The translations under genes were made by a program, and so were the position numbers. A stretch of 64,000 nt of DNA from JAAXXJ01 sp964412455 (GTDB lineage Bacteria > Nitrospirota > UBA9217). The DNA lies in the NCBI GenBank assembly GCA_964412455.1, contig CAYPOT010000012.1, positions 1 to 64,000 on the forward strand, in the 5' to 3' direction. The notes under the pieces are model-generated. The model worked only from the letters and a program-made list of their open reading frames with translations, ran no database searches and was not told where the DNA came from. The stretch's first letter is position 1, and every line of letters starts with the position of its first letter. Shown piece by piece: positions 26,422 through 36,306 of this stretch.

Positions 26422-26811
26422 TCAGGCTGTGTGTCCATGGCCCATTAATCCAAGCTCATTCAATGCTTCCGAAAGCGTCCTGAACGAGACCGGCTTCTCA
26501 AAATAGTAGTCGGCGCGGAGATGATAGGCGTCCTTCATCACATCGGACCCGCCATAGCCTGTCATGATGATGACCTTGGTATCATTGTCGCGGGCCTTGA
26601 TAAAGTCGAGGATCGCCAGCCCATCCCGGGACAGCGCCCCCCCCAGACGGACATCGGCGATCACCGCGTCATAGCGCACGGTCCTCACCAGCAGCATCGC
26701 CTGCTCGTAGGTGTCGGCGGTGTCCACATGGAGCCTCGGTCCATTCAGCATCTTTCTCATGGGATGTAAAAAAGCGACCTCATCGTCGACGATCAGGATG
26801 TTCCGGTGCAT
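26422..26811 (-). CDS. Single-domain response regulator
   Basis: A 129-residue receiver domain with no output domain. ILIVDDEVAF holds the acidic pair, the phospho-acceptor Asp is in AVIADVRLGG, and the later Lys in FEKPV. It sits between the DUF4388 gene (18 bases upstream) and the cache-HAMP sensor gene (50 bases downstream), forming a small signalling operon. Confidence 0.9.
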   Translation of the reverse strand: MHRNILIVDDEVAFLHPMRKMLNGPRLHVDTADTYEQAMLLVRTVRYDAVIADVRLGGALSRDGLAILDFIKARDNDTKVIIMTGYGGSDVMKDAYHLRADYYFEKPVSFRTLSEALNELGLMGHGHTA

Positions 26812-26829
26812 GGAGGCTCCTCTCCTAAG

Positions 26830-27405
26830 CTATGAAATGATCTTGGCTGCCTCTTTGAGGAACTCGTTACGATCGTCGGGGTTCTCTATTTCGTCTTTCA
26901 GGAGGTCGGCGAGACGGAGGAAATCTTCCCGTGAAGGCGGTGACGAAGCACGCCACTTCTGTTCGATGGTTCGCGAGAACACCTTGGCGCCTGCGGGGCC
27001 GATCTGCCTGACCAGCGCCAGTTTGATGTTTTCCTGCGCCGCTGCGGAAACGCCGGCGGTCTGCGCGCCGGAAGGCCGGCTGCCGCCTGTTTCCGGAAAG
27101 GAGGACGCCTCCACGGCCTTGTCGGACGCCCGGAAGAACTGGATGATGTCAGCCAGCGGGGGCAGGTTCCCGTCCTGGACGTTCAGCGACACCTCGGGCA
27201 TGAAAAAGTACTGCGAAAATTCCTGTCCAACCGCCTGGGCCAGGCACTCCTTTCCTTTCACGCTGCCGCAGGTGACGTGATAGAGCTGTCCCTCCCGGAA
27301 GAACAGTTTTAGCTGAGTATTGGCGTCTTTTACGGCAATGGAGAGAAGTCCGCTTTTTCCGCTCCGATTGATCTCCGCTATGAATTCAGACAGTCCGGTT
27401 TTCAT
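26830..27405 (-). CDS. DUF4388-type (PATAN-like) signalling protein
   Basis: A 191-residue protein. The N-terminal 90 residues match the DUF4388 pattern (LSEFIAEINRSGKSGLLSI, FREGQLYHV). A linker of about 35 residues rich in Ser, Gly and Ala follows, then a C-terminal helical region (ALVRQIGPAGAKVFSRTIE…FLKEAAKIIS) resembling the domain often attached to DUF4388. Such proteins usually work with receivers in motility or surface-behaviour circuits. It lies between two single receivers. Confidence 0.75.
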   Translation of the reverse strand: MKTGLSEFIAEINRSGKSGLLSIAVKDANTQLKLFFREGQLYHVTCGSVKGKECLAQAVGQEFSQYFFMPEVSLNVQDGNLPPLADIIQFFRASDKAVEASSFPETGGSRPSGAQTAGVSAAAQENIKLALVRQIGPAGAKVFSRTIEQKWRASSPPSREDFLRLADLLKDEIENPDDRNEFLKEAAKIIS

Positions 27406-27479
27406 GGTTTTTTATTCTCCCTGCGGACCGGTGTTCGAAAGCACGAGGCAGGTTCTATCTCCTGCGGCGTTACTTCGCG

Positions 27480-27848
27480 TTACTTTTGTTTCAGGTGCTT
27501 TTTGACGGCGACCAGCAGATCAAGGGGCGTGAAGGGTTTCGTGAGGTATTCGGTGGCGCCCTGTTTGAGCCCCCAGGCCTTATCGCTTTCCTGATTTTTT
27601 GAGCTTATCATGATGATGGGGAGGCCCTTGAGCTTTTCATCCGCTCTCAGATTTCGGCATACCTGAAACCCATTTTTTTTCGGCATGATGACATCCAGAA
27701 TCACCAGGTCCACCGACTCTGTCCTCGCCTTCCGCTCGGCTTCTTCGCCATCCACGGCCATAATGACCTCATGACTGGTCTCTTTCAGGATGTCTTTTAT
27801 CATGTGAAGTTCGGTAGCGCTGTCTTCTGCCACGAGTATTCTTGCCAT
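27480..27848 (-). CDS. PilG/PilH-like single-domain response regulator
   Basis: A 122-residue receiver. ILVAEDSATEL, LVILDVIMPKKNGFQVCR with the acceptor Asp, and TKPFTPLDLL are typical of PilH/PilG-type receivers. There is no output domain. It heads the minus-strand operon with the DUF4388 protein, second receiver and cache-HAMP sensor, so it may be the input or output partner of that set. Confidence 0.9.
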   Translation of the reverse strand: MARILVAEDSATELHMIKDILKETSHEVIMAVDGEEAERKARTESVDLVILDVIMPKKNGFQVCRNLRADEKLKGLPIIMISSKNQESDKAWGLKQGATEYLTKPFTPLDLLVAVKKHLKQK

Positions 27849-27894
27849 TACACTCTCCTCGAAGAATAGTTTATTGTCCCGGGAGAAATTTACA

Positions 27895-28074
27895 TCAGGG
27901 GTTTCTTAAAGGATCATCTTCTCCGGCCCTGGTCCAGGTCCCCTTGTGTCCGGCATTTCGGCGGAACAGATCACTCTTTATCCATACCCGGAAGAGACTA
28001 CGGATCCCATTAAGAGCGGACTTGATGTCATGGGCGGTTCTCTTCAGTTTAAACAAATGCAAGGACGTTGCCAC
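27895..28074 (-). pseudogene. Short frame with an H-box-like segment
   Basis: A 59-codon frame from a GTG inside the 188-base repeat. It contains KRTAHDIKSALNGIRSLF, which resembles a histidine-kinase H-box but lacks the ATPase domain. It has no clear ribosome site. I read it as a possible kinase remnant in the 303-base gap between the receiver and GT39 genes; coincidence is possible. Confidence 0.3.
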
Positions 28075-28245
28075 GAGGAATTGGTTGATAAATCAATGAG
28101 GGTATGGAAGAGGTAAAGCACCGTTGTCCCGAACCGGCCAGAAAAGAAAGGCTACTGTGCTGTTCCGGCCAGCGTGTCCCGGCCGAAGACCGCCAGAAAG
28201 GTCTTGTAACGGAATATCCCGGTGTCCGTGGTGAACGCTGCCAGT
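28058..28245 (-). repeat. GT39 3'-end repeat, intact-gene copy
   Basis: This is the copy of the 188-base repeat that overlaps the intact glycosyltransferase gene; 91 bases are coding, the stop is at 28152-28154 and 94 bases are downstream. The other copy is at 2065-2252 in the same orientation, about 26 kb away. Confidence 0.8.
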
Positions 28246-29837
28246 AAACGAGGGCCGCCCTGCCGGACAGACCCTGTGCCCGGGAACGGCTCGCTCGATA
28301 TGACAACAACAGGCATTGCGTCATGTTCCGCGGCTTCCCCATAAAACGGCGGCAGCGGGAAGTCCCAGGAAAATCGCAGCGGCGATCGTTCTATATGCTC
28401 CGGCTGCGGGCGCACCAGATGATCCCGGTGGTAGATGATACGTTTCCGTGTGTAGAGGTCCAGGAGCGGAATGGCCATCTCGGTATTCCCGGTGGAGGTT
28501 CTTTGCGGACGGACATGGACGACCACGGTATCCCCGGGCAGGGTATCGAGATACTGTCCCGCTTCACGAAGGTTTGCCATGCTCGTCCCGTTGAGAAAGG
28601 GAAGATAGGCGCCCCATGCGATCGCAAGGGACGCGGCAAGGACGCAGAATACGATGAATCGTTTGACCTCGCGGTCGTTCACGACTGTGAGCCCGTAAGC
28701 GGCCATGAGCGAGAACAGCGGAAAGAGCGGCAGCATGTACCGTATCCTGCCGGCGGGGAGCGCCAGCATCAGCACGGCGAACCAGGCCGGGATGAGCAAG
28801 CGGATGTCCCTGCGCTGTATCGCGACCGGCACGGCGACCAGCGCCGAAAGGGTTGCCAGGGGATGGATCTGAAAGAAGAACGTGGAGACAATGCTTTCCT
28901 GCCACCTGCCGAACGCCGGCAGCTGATACTCGCGGAGCAGGCGCACCTGGTCCATGAACACATCGTATTTCGCGAAGAACAGGAGACCCGACAGCACGGC
29001 GGCCGCGGCGAAAACCGCGGCCGAACGACGAACGGCCGACCGCTCTCCCTGTTTTGCCAGCACGAGCGTGACGACCGGCAACACGAACAGCATGGGCCCT
29101 GCCGAGTATTTTGCAAAGATGGCGAGAGTGACGACCCCTGCTGACGCGGCTATCCGCAGAGGACCGCCCTTTTTCAGGGCGCTCAGGAACGTATAAAGCG
29201 AGAGCGTCAGGAGGAACATGAACGGAACATCAACGAGCACCAGCGGAGCCTGGACCAGAAGATACGGGATGCCGGGAAGGAACAATGCGGCAAGAAGGCC
29301 GGTCTCGCGGTCCCACAGGGACTTGCCGATAAGATAGGAAAAGACGACGGTGAGGGAGAAGAGTGTCGTCGTAAATATCTGGAGGTAGATCCTTGTCTCT
29401 CCCAGATATCTGAATATCAGGCCGTGGAAGAACGGCACGACCGGAAGATCGGTCCAGGCCCCTGTTTCCGCTCCCCATGATGTGAAGAAGGAAACAATCC
29501 CATACTGTTCGAGCTGCTTCGCCTGAAGGACATACCGCGCCGAATCGAGGATGGACTCCGGCGCTCCCCAGAGAGGCACGACGGCAAGAAAAGAGAGGCC
29601 GAACAGGAACGGGAGCGGATGCCGGTCGGGAAGCGTCATCCTCGACAGGAAGAACGCCGCGATGACGCCGAGCGCAATGAGGCCGAAGACCCGTACCATC
29701 CCGGTGCCCGCAAATACCCATCGCCAGCTTGTGAGCGTGTTGTCGTCGAAATGACGGAAAGCGTACAGGAGGGGGAACGCGAGCACCGTCAGGAAGACAA
29801 TGAGAAGAAGCTGGTCTGTCCGTTCAAGTCTGTTCAC
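28152..29837 (-). CDS. GT39-type membrane glycosyltransferase
   Basis: About 561 residues with 10-12 hydrophobic helices, the layout of PMT/ArnT-type transferases that use a polyprenyl-phosphate sugar and act on the periplasmic side. The first loop contains ILDSARYVLQAKQL, where the family carries its acidic catalytic motif, and RIRYMLPLFPLFSLMAAYG is the typical late segment. A GTG at 29837 (VNRLERTDQ) with AAGGAT upstream is preferred to a frame beginning at 29897. A soluble C-terminal region of about 130 residues follows the helices. Acceptor and sugar are unknown. Confidence 0.82.
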   Translation of the reverse strand: MNRLERTDQLLLIVFLTVLAFPLLYAFRHFDDNTLTSWRWVFAGTGMVRVFGLIALGVIAAFFLSRMTLPDRHPLPFLFGLSFLAVVPLWGAPESILDSARYVLQAKQLEQYGIVSFFTSWGAETGAWTDLPVVPFFHGLIFRYLGETRIYLQIFTTTLFSLTVVFSYLIGKSLWDRETGLLAALFLPGIPYLLVQAPLVLVDVPFMFLLTLSLYTFLSALKKGGPLRIAASAGVVTLAIFAKYSAGPMLFVLPVVTLVLAKQGERSAVRRSAAVFAAAAVLSGLLFFAKYDVFMDQVRLLREYQLPAFGRWQESIVSTFFFQIHPLATLSALVAVPVAIQRRDIRLLIPAWFAVLMLALPAGRIRYMLPLFPLFSLMAAYGLTVVNDREVKRFIVFCVLAASLAIAWGAYLPFLNGTSMANLREAGQYLDTLPGDTVVVHVRPQRTSTGNTEMAIPLLDLYTRKRIIYHRDHLVRPQPEHIERSPLRFSWDFPLPPFYGEAAEHDAMPVVVISSEPFPGTGSVRQGGPRLLAAFTTDTGIFRYKTFLAVFGRDTLAGTAQ

Positions 29838-29934
29838 TGGCCAGCCATCCTTCTGATCCGGAAAAAATGTCCGGCGCCGGGGAAGGCGCCGGACCAAGGA
29901 AAGGGGGAAACTGCTCCGAAGGAGGGAGCGCTTG

Positions 29935-30162
29935 CTACCGCTGGATCAGGAACGAATGCAGGGAACCGTCCAGGACCTCATCCAGGAGGAGAAACCCTTC
30001 TTCGCGGCAGAGCGAGGAGAGCCCATTCCCGGCGTCCTTTTCGGTCGTGATCAGTTTCAGCACCTGGCCGCGCTCCATCAATCCAAGCGTTTCGAGCGCG
30101 AGGATCCTGACCCGAAGGCCGGTGATCCCCTGTACATCCAATGTCTTGTCCGGTACTCTCAT
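29935..30162 (-). CDS. TusA-like protein lacking the catalytic cysteine
   Basis: A 75-residue protein with the length and pattern of the TusA/SirA family: LDVQGITGLRVRILALETL, then a VLKLITTEKDAGNGL core and a C-terminal HSFLIQR strand. Where functional members have CPxP, this one has TGLR, so it cannot carry a persulfide at that position. AGGAG lies six bases before ATG 30162; a longer frame to 30192 is less likely. It is 97 bases upstream of the GT39 gene. A redirected protein-binding role is inferred. Confidence 0.7.
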   Translation of the reverse strand: MRVPDKTLDVQGITGLRVRILALETLGLMERGQVLKLITTEKDAGNGLSSLCREEGFLLLDEVLDGSLHSFLIQR

Positions 30163-30350
30163 GGGTCTCCTGGCCGCTCTTTCCTGGAACACCGGTATGC
30201 AAGCGGCCCACTGCCCTTGTGTTCATTAAAGCAAAAGCGGTGCCAGAACCTAAGTAGCGGATTATCCTGACAATCGCCATTTCTGAGCACCATGCCTTGT
30301 CCCATCGAGGACAGGGACCGCGTCCTTCTCCGCAGCGGCCAGCGCGGCTC

Positions 30351-30380
30351 TTGCATATTTCCGGTGATCCCGCTTATAAT
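30351..30380 (+). promoter_or_regulatory. Candidate promoter close to the PhnD-like gene start
   Basis: TTGCAT (30351-30356), an 18-base spacer and TATAAT (30375-30380) end only five bases before the ATG at 30386. There is no ribosome site. If real, the transcript would be leaderless or nearly so. The upstream gap 30193-30350 shows no gene. Confidence 0.45.
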
Positions 30381-30385
30381 GATCC

Positions 30386-32038
30386 ATGAAGCGCACACCC
30401 TGGACTGTCCTCTTCGGCGTCCTGCTCCTTGCCGCAACGGCGGGAGCGGAACGCGCCGCCCGCACAGGAGGTCCGCCCGTGCGTCCTGCCGACGATCCCG
30501 CCACCCTGGTCTTCATCATCCCGCCGGTGGAAAACATCAGCTTCATGTATGAAAAGTTCCTGCCCCTCAAGGACCACCTCGAAAAGGCGCTCTCGCGGAA
30601 GATCGTTCTGAAGGTCGCCCAGAACCACCAGGAGGCCGTGGAAAGCATCGGCACGGGCCGCGCGCATCTCGCTTATCTGGACCCGTCCGCCTATTGCGAG
30701 GCGAAAAGCAGGTTCGGGGTGGTCCCCCTGGCAAAACCGGTCATGGGCGGCTCATCGACCTACCGGAGCGTTATCGTCGCGCGAAGGGACTCCCCGATCA
30801 ACAAGATCGTCGAAGCAAAGGGGCGGAGGCTCGCTCTCGGCAACAGCCGGTCCTCCTCTTCTTCGCTCATCCCCGCGGTCCTGTTCAAGGAGGTGGGGAT
30901 CGCGCTAAAGGACTTTTCGGCCGTCGATTATCTCGAACAGGAGGACCGGATCGCGCTCTCGATCCTGGCGAAGCGGCATGATCTCGGCGGCATGAGCGAA
31001 CGGGTAGCGCGAAAATATCTCGATGCCGGCCTCAAGATCATCAAAGAGTCCGAGCCCATCCCCCAGTACACCCTCTGCGCCTGTGCGTGCCTGCCCGAAG
31101 GGACGCGCGGCGCGATACGGAGGGCGCTTCTTTCCATTGGAACGACCGCGAACGCCGGGCTCGTGGCGGCCATGAAGGACATCGACGGTTTCACACCCGC
31201 AGAGGACCGTGATTTCGACGTTGTGCGGGTGATGATCAGGAACCTCACGGGCAAGAATTACCTTCACTACGGCCCGAACGTCGTCAAGGTCGCCATCCTG
31301 CCCCTGTATTCCGCCATTACGCTCTTTGACCGATTCGATCCGCTCATGCGGTATCTTACGAAACGAACAGGGCGCGAGTTCAAGCTGGTGATCCCCCGGG
31401 ACTTTGAGGATTTCTTTGACATTATCAAACACGGCCAGGCGGAGTTCTCCTATTCGAACCCGTACATCTATATTCAGCTCGCCGAAGGCGGGCACCTGTC
31501 CGCCTTCGCCACGACCGTCATGCAGTCCTCGGGAGATATTTTCCGGGGCATCATCATCACCCATCGGGACAGCGCCATCAAGACCGTCGATGACCTGAAG
31601 GGCAGGAACGTCATGGTCGTCTCGTATAAATCCGCGGGCGGGTTCCTGGCGCAGAAGCTCTTTCTTCAGGGACACGGCATAGATGTGTTCAGGGACCTGA
31701 AGCTCCGCGAGGGGAAGCGCCAGGAGGAGGTCATCCTGAACGTCTATCGGAAGGCCGTGGACGCCGGCTTCGTCCGGGAGTCGGCGCTCGACGTTCTGGA
31801 GGAAGAGATCGACCTCCGGAAGATCCGCATTGTGGCGACGACCGAGTACATCGCCAACTGGCCTTTTGCCGCCACGAAAAGCGCGGGGAGCGCCATGACC
31901 GGCCTGGTGCGGAAGAAGCTGCTGGAACTGGATGACCGGAACATCCTGTCCGCGGCGAAGGTTGAGCGGTTCAAGGCGGCCGATGACCGGGATTTCGACA
32001 GTCTGAGGGAGCGGATCAAGCGATATGAGGGCCACTAG
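30386..32038 (+). CDS. Tandem PhnD-like periplasmic binding protein
   Basis: A 550-residue protein with a signal peptide (about 1-21). Two PhnD/PBP2-type domains follow, about 40-285 and 305-545. Each has the loop where these proteins grip an oxyanion: LAYLDPSAYCEA in the first and FSYSNPYIYIQL in the second, plus YRSVIVARRDSPI and FRGIIITHRDSAI segments. No phnC or phnE transporter genes are present. Its end overlaps a histidine kinase gene by 14 bases, suggesting that it senses a phosphonate-like ligand for that kinase. The double-domain architecture is unusual. The ligand is not known. Confidence 0.85.
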   Translation: MKRTPWTVLFGVLLLAATAGAERAARTGGPPVRPADDPATLVFIIPPVENISFMYEKFLPLKDHLEKALSRKIVLKVAQNHQEAVESIGTGRAHLAYLDPSAYCEAKSRFGVVPLAKPVMGGSSTYRSVIVARRDSPINKIVEAKGRRLALGNSRSSSSSLIPAVLFKEVGIALKDFSAVDYLEQEDRIALSILAKRHDLGGMSERVARKYLDAGLKIIKESEPIPQYTLCACACLPEGTRGAIRRALLSIGTTANAGLVAAMKDIDGFTPAEDRDFDVVRVMIRNLTGKNYLHYGPNVVKVAILPLYSAITLFDRFDPLMRYLTKRTGREFKLVIPRDFEDFFDIIKHGQAEFSYSNPYIYIQLAEGGHLSAFATTVMQSSGDIFRGIIITHRDSAIKTVDDLKGRNVMVVSYKSAGGFLAQKLFLQGHGIDVFRDLKLREGKRQEEVILNVYRKAVDAGFVRESALDVLEEEIDLRKIRIVATTEYIANWPFAATKSAGSAMTGLVRKKLLELDDRNILSAAKVERFKAADDRDFDSLRERIKRYEGH

Positions 32039-33633
32039 ACTGAGCCTCGGGTTGAAATTCTCCCTTGCGGTGACCATCCTCATCGTGCTGACCATGCTCG
32101 CCGTGACGACCCAGATCATCAGCTATCAGAAGGAATCGCTCGGGCAGGCCTCCTTCGAGAGCAACCTCGCGATGACGAGGAACCTGGCGCATGACGCGAA
32201 AGGACAGCTGTTGATGTTCGATCCGCTGCGGCTCAACGAACTTGTTTCAACGGTCCTGGAGGCGACTTCCTGCGCCTATGCGATGATCGTCGATCACGAC
32301 GGGATCATTGTTGCCCATACCCGGAAGGCGCTTATCGGCGCCCTCCTGTCGGATCTGGACCATCAGGAGACCGGCGAAACCCGTGCCGGCGTGGAGGGGT
32401 CCGTCAGGGAGTATCTCCTGGGGGGCGACAAGATAAAAGAGTTCACCGTTCCCATCAAGATCGGCAGCGAGCTCATCGGCGAGGCCGCCGTGGGGTACTC
32501 GGTCCGGGCCATGGACGCAGCGATCGAGGCCCGGCTGAAAAAGCTCACCCGGTACATCTACCTGATCACGGGCATCGTTCTCCTGCTGGGGATCGCAGGC
32601 GCCTTCGGCGTCTCCACGCTCCTGACCAGGCCCCTCACGCGACTGAAGCAGAAGATGCAGGATGTGCAGGCCGGCAACCTCCATGCGGAGGTGGAGAACC
32701 CCCGTCTCGTCCAATGCCGGGAGCGCCTCGGCTGCGACCGGAAGGACTGCCCCGCCTACGGCGGAACACGGTGCTGGGCGGTGGCCGGCACGTTCTGCCA
32801 CGGCGCCGTGCAGGGACAGTTCGCCCAGAAGATCGGCGATTGCCGGAAATGCGTGGTCTACCAGGAATCGAGAGGCGACGAGATCGGCGAACTGGTGGAG
32901 GTCTTCAACCAGATGGTGAAGGACCTCAGGCATAACCTGGCGGAGCTGGAGAAGGTGAACACCGAGAAGGCCCGGATGGAACGGCTCTCCGCCCTCGGTG
33001 AGATGGCGACGACGGTCGCCCACGAGACAAAGAACCCGCTCAACTCCATCCGCCTGGCGGCGTCCTACCTGAAAAAGAACTTCCAGGGCGAGATCCTGAG
33101 CGAGTTCCTCTCGATCATTGAAGAAGAGGTCATGCGGCTGAACGAGATCACCTCCGACTTCCTCGGGTTCTCGAAGCCCGCTCCGCTCAGGATGAAAACG
33201 ACCGACATCAACGTGATCGTGAAATCCACGGTGGAGCTTGTCCGGCAGGAAGCGACGGACAGGAACATCGAGGTCATCATCCTGACGGACGAACACGTGC
33301 CTCCCATCCTGTGCGACTTTTCGCGGATGAAACAGGCGGTGCTGAACCTCCTGCTGAACGCCATCGATGCGTCGACCGAGGGCGATTCCATTGTCATCAC
33401 CACCGAGGCCGCGGGGGCCCGGATGAGCCTGTCCGTCCAGGATTCGGGGCGGGGGATCCCGCCGGAAGAGATTGAAAATATCTTCAAACCCTTCTATACT
33501 ACCAAAACGCGCGGATCGGGCCTCGGCCTCGCCATCGTCGACCGCATCGTGAAGGAACACAAAGGAGAGATCGCCGTGGAGAGTGCTGTCAATAAGGGGA
33601 CCAGGTTTACCCTGACGCTTCCGGTATACGAAC

Positions 33634-33647
<14 letters not shown>
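32025..33647 (+). CDS. Sensor histidine kinase with Cys cluster after HAMP
   Basis: A 540-residue kinase. Helices at about 12-32 and 177-200 flank a periplasmic sensor domain. HAMP begins near 200. It is interrupted by a block with seven cysteines at 231, 237, 242, 250, 258, 273 and 276 (DCPAYGGTRCW, GTFCHG, DCRKC), before HAMP resumes with DEIGELVEVFNQM. The H-box TTVAHETKNPLN has His333; SGRGIPPEE and SGLGLAIVDRI bind ATP. The Cys block resembles metal- or redox-binding insertions known in other membrane sensors. It overlaps the binding-protein and regulator genes by 14 bases each. Confidence 0.93.
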
Positions 33648-34986
<1,339 letters not shown>

Positions 34987-34995
34987 AACCCCGTT

Positions 34996-35096
34996 AGAGA
35001 ACACTGTTCTCTGACGATATACGATCTTGGCTTTAAACCATAAGTCTGAGGAATGACCTGTACCGCCGACGGGAGCCGGCGGGCAGCGGGTCATTC
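34996..35096. other. Two inverted repeats after the sigma54 regulator
   Basis: AGAGAACA-C-TGTTCTCT is a 17-base palindrome at 34996-35012. A larger nested pair follows: GAATGACC (35051-35058) with GGTCATTC (35089-35096), enclosing CCGCCG (35063-35068) and CGGCGG (35077-35082). No T-run follows either. They could be protein-binding sites or RNA structure. Confidence 0.5.
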
Positions 35097-35391
35097 AACG
35101 TCTGCCGCTTCATCGGCGTCTTCATCATCAACTGACGCACCAACCGGGCAGAGAAAACCCCCGGCCCCCCGCCCGATCCGCCCTTCCCTCTCATCTCTTC
35201 TGTCCACGCTCTGCTCTAAAAAGTGGTAAAATGAATGTAGATCCTGCTTTTCTCATCTGCTTCACCGGTAAGGGGTGAGGGATGCAGAGAAGACGTTAAC
35301 GAGTTATTTTAAAGGTTTTCTCTGCGTCCTCTGCGGTAGAAGATTTTGACATTACGGATTTCCACGAAACACGAAAGGAGGATGGCATGTT
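35097..35391. repeat. Gene-free stretch with a CTCTGCG repeat
   Basis: No gene is seen. At about 35318-35345 a CTCTGCG-type repeat matches the words at the left window edge, and a GGATTTCCACGAAACACGAAAGG segment just before the NHL gene provides its AAAGGAGG ribosome site at about 35374-35381. Confidence 0.45.
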
Positions 35392-36306
35392 ATGAAACGA
35401 CCGATCATTCTTCAGGCGGCCGTGCTTTGTCTGGCCTTCGCGGCAGTCACGGCGCTGTTTACTGCCCGGATATCCAGCGCGGATCAAGGCGGCGCTTTCA
35501 ATGATTCCCTGGTGTCACCCGTCCGGATCGCTGCCATGGCGAACGGCCCTCTGCTCGTGACCGATTACGGAACCGGTTCGGTCTGCATGGTGAACCGGAA
35601 CACGCTCCGGGTACTGCGTTGCTTCTCCGTGGAGGGGCGGCCCCTGGGAGTGGCCTGGTCGCCGGGTCGCGTGTTTGTGGGAGACGAAACCACCGGTAAC
35701 GTGGCGGTGTATAACCCCGGGGGCAAGCGGCTGTTCTCGTTTGGCGGCAACGGTTCGGTCAACGTGCCGGGCGATATGGCCGTTGACATGCAAAGCGGCA
35801 AGCTTTTCGTGGTAGACACCGCTGACGGGAATATCAAGATCTTCGATCTGGAGGGCCGCTGGCTTTCCACCATCACCGGAGACGCCGCGGGTAGCGGCAA
35901 GCTCGTGAACCCGGTAGCCATCGCCGTGGATCCCGTACGCGGTGAAGTCCTCGTGAGCGACTACGGCGACCCTGCCGCGAGTTACCCGGCGCGCATCCGC
36001 ATCTATGACTATGCCGGCAACTTCGTCCTCGCCCTCTCGGGCAAGACCGGCGGTTTCTCCCGGCCCCAGGGGCTGAACGTAGCCTTCGACCGGATCTTTG
36101 TTGCCGATGCGATGCTCGGCCAGGTCCTGGTCTTTGACCGCTCGACCCTGGCAAAGGTGCGAACGCTCGGTACCTTCGGCACGGGACCCGGAAAGCTCAT
36201 GCTGCCTCTCGACGTGGCAGTGGATGGAGGCACCGGTGACGTCTACGTCACGAACAACCGGGCCGGCCGGGTCGAACGCTTCGAGAAAGGAGGTCTCACG
36301 CCATGA
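35392..36306 (+). CDS. Exported NHL-repeat protein
   Basis: A 304-residue protein with a signal peptide (about 1-30). It consists of repeated NHL-type blades: LLVTDYGTGSVCMVN, VFVGDETTGNVAVYN, LFVVDTADGNIKIFD, VLVSDYGDP, IFVADAMLGQVLVFD and VYVTNNRAGRVERFE, about six in all, so it should form a beta-propeller. Its stop overlaps the cytochrome start as ATGA, so the two products are co-made and probably act together outside the inner membrane. Propellers of this type often scaffold extracellular or periplasmic cytochromes; that is inference here. Confidence 0.85.
   Translation: MKRPIILQAAVLCLAFAAVTALFTARISSADQGGAFNDSLVSPVRIAAMANGPLLVTDYGTGSVCMVNRNTLRVLRCFSVEGRPLGVAWSPGRVFVGDETTGNVAVYNPGGKRLFSFGGNGSVNVPGDMAVDMQSGKLFVVDTADGNIKIFDLEGRWLSTITGDAAGSGKLVNPVAIAVDPVRGEVLVSDYGDPAASYPARIRIYDYAGNFVLALSGKTGGFSRPQGLNVAFDRIFVADAMLGQVLVFDRSTLAKVRTLGTFGTGPGKLMLPLDVAVDGGTGDVYVTNNRAGRVERFEKGGLTP

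Noticed and set aside
34987..35391. Sigma54 (-24/-12) promoter for the NHL-cytochrome pair
   Set aside because: No convincing TGGCAC-N5-TTGC match was found.
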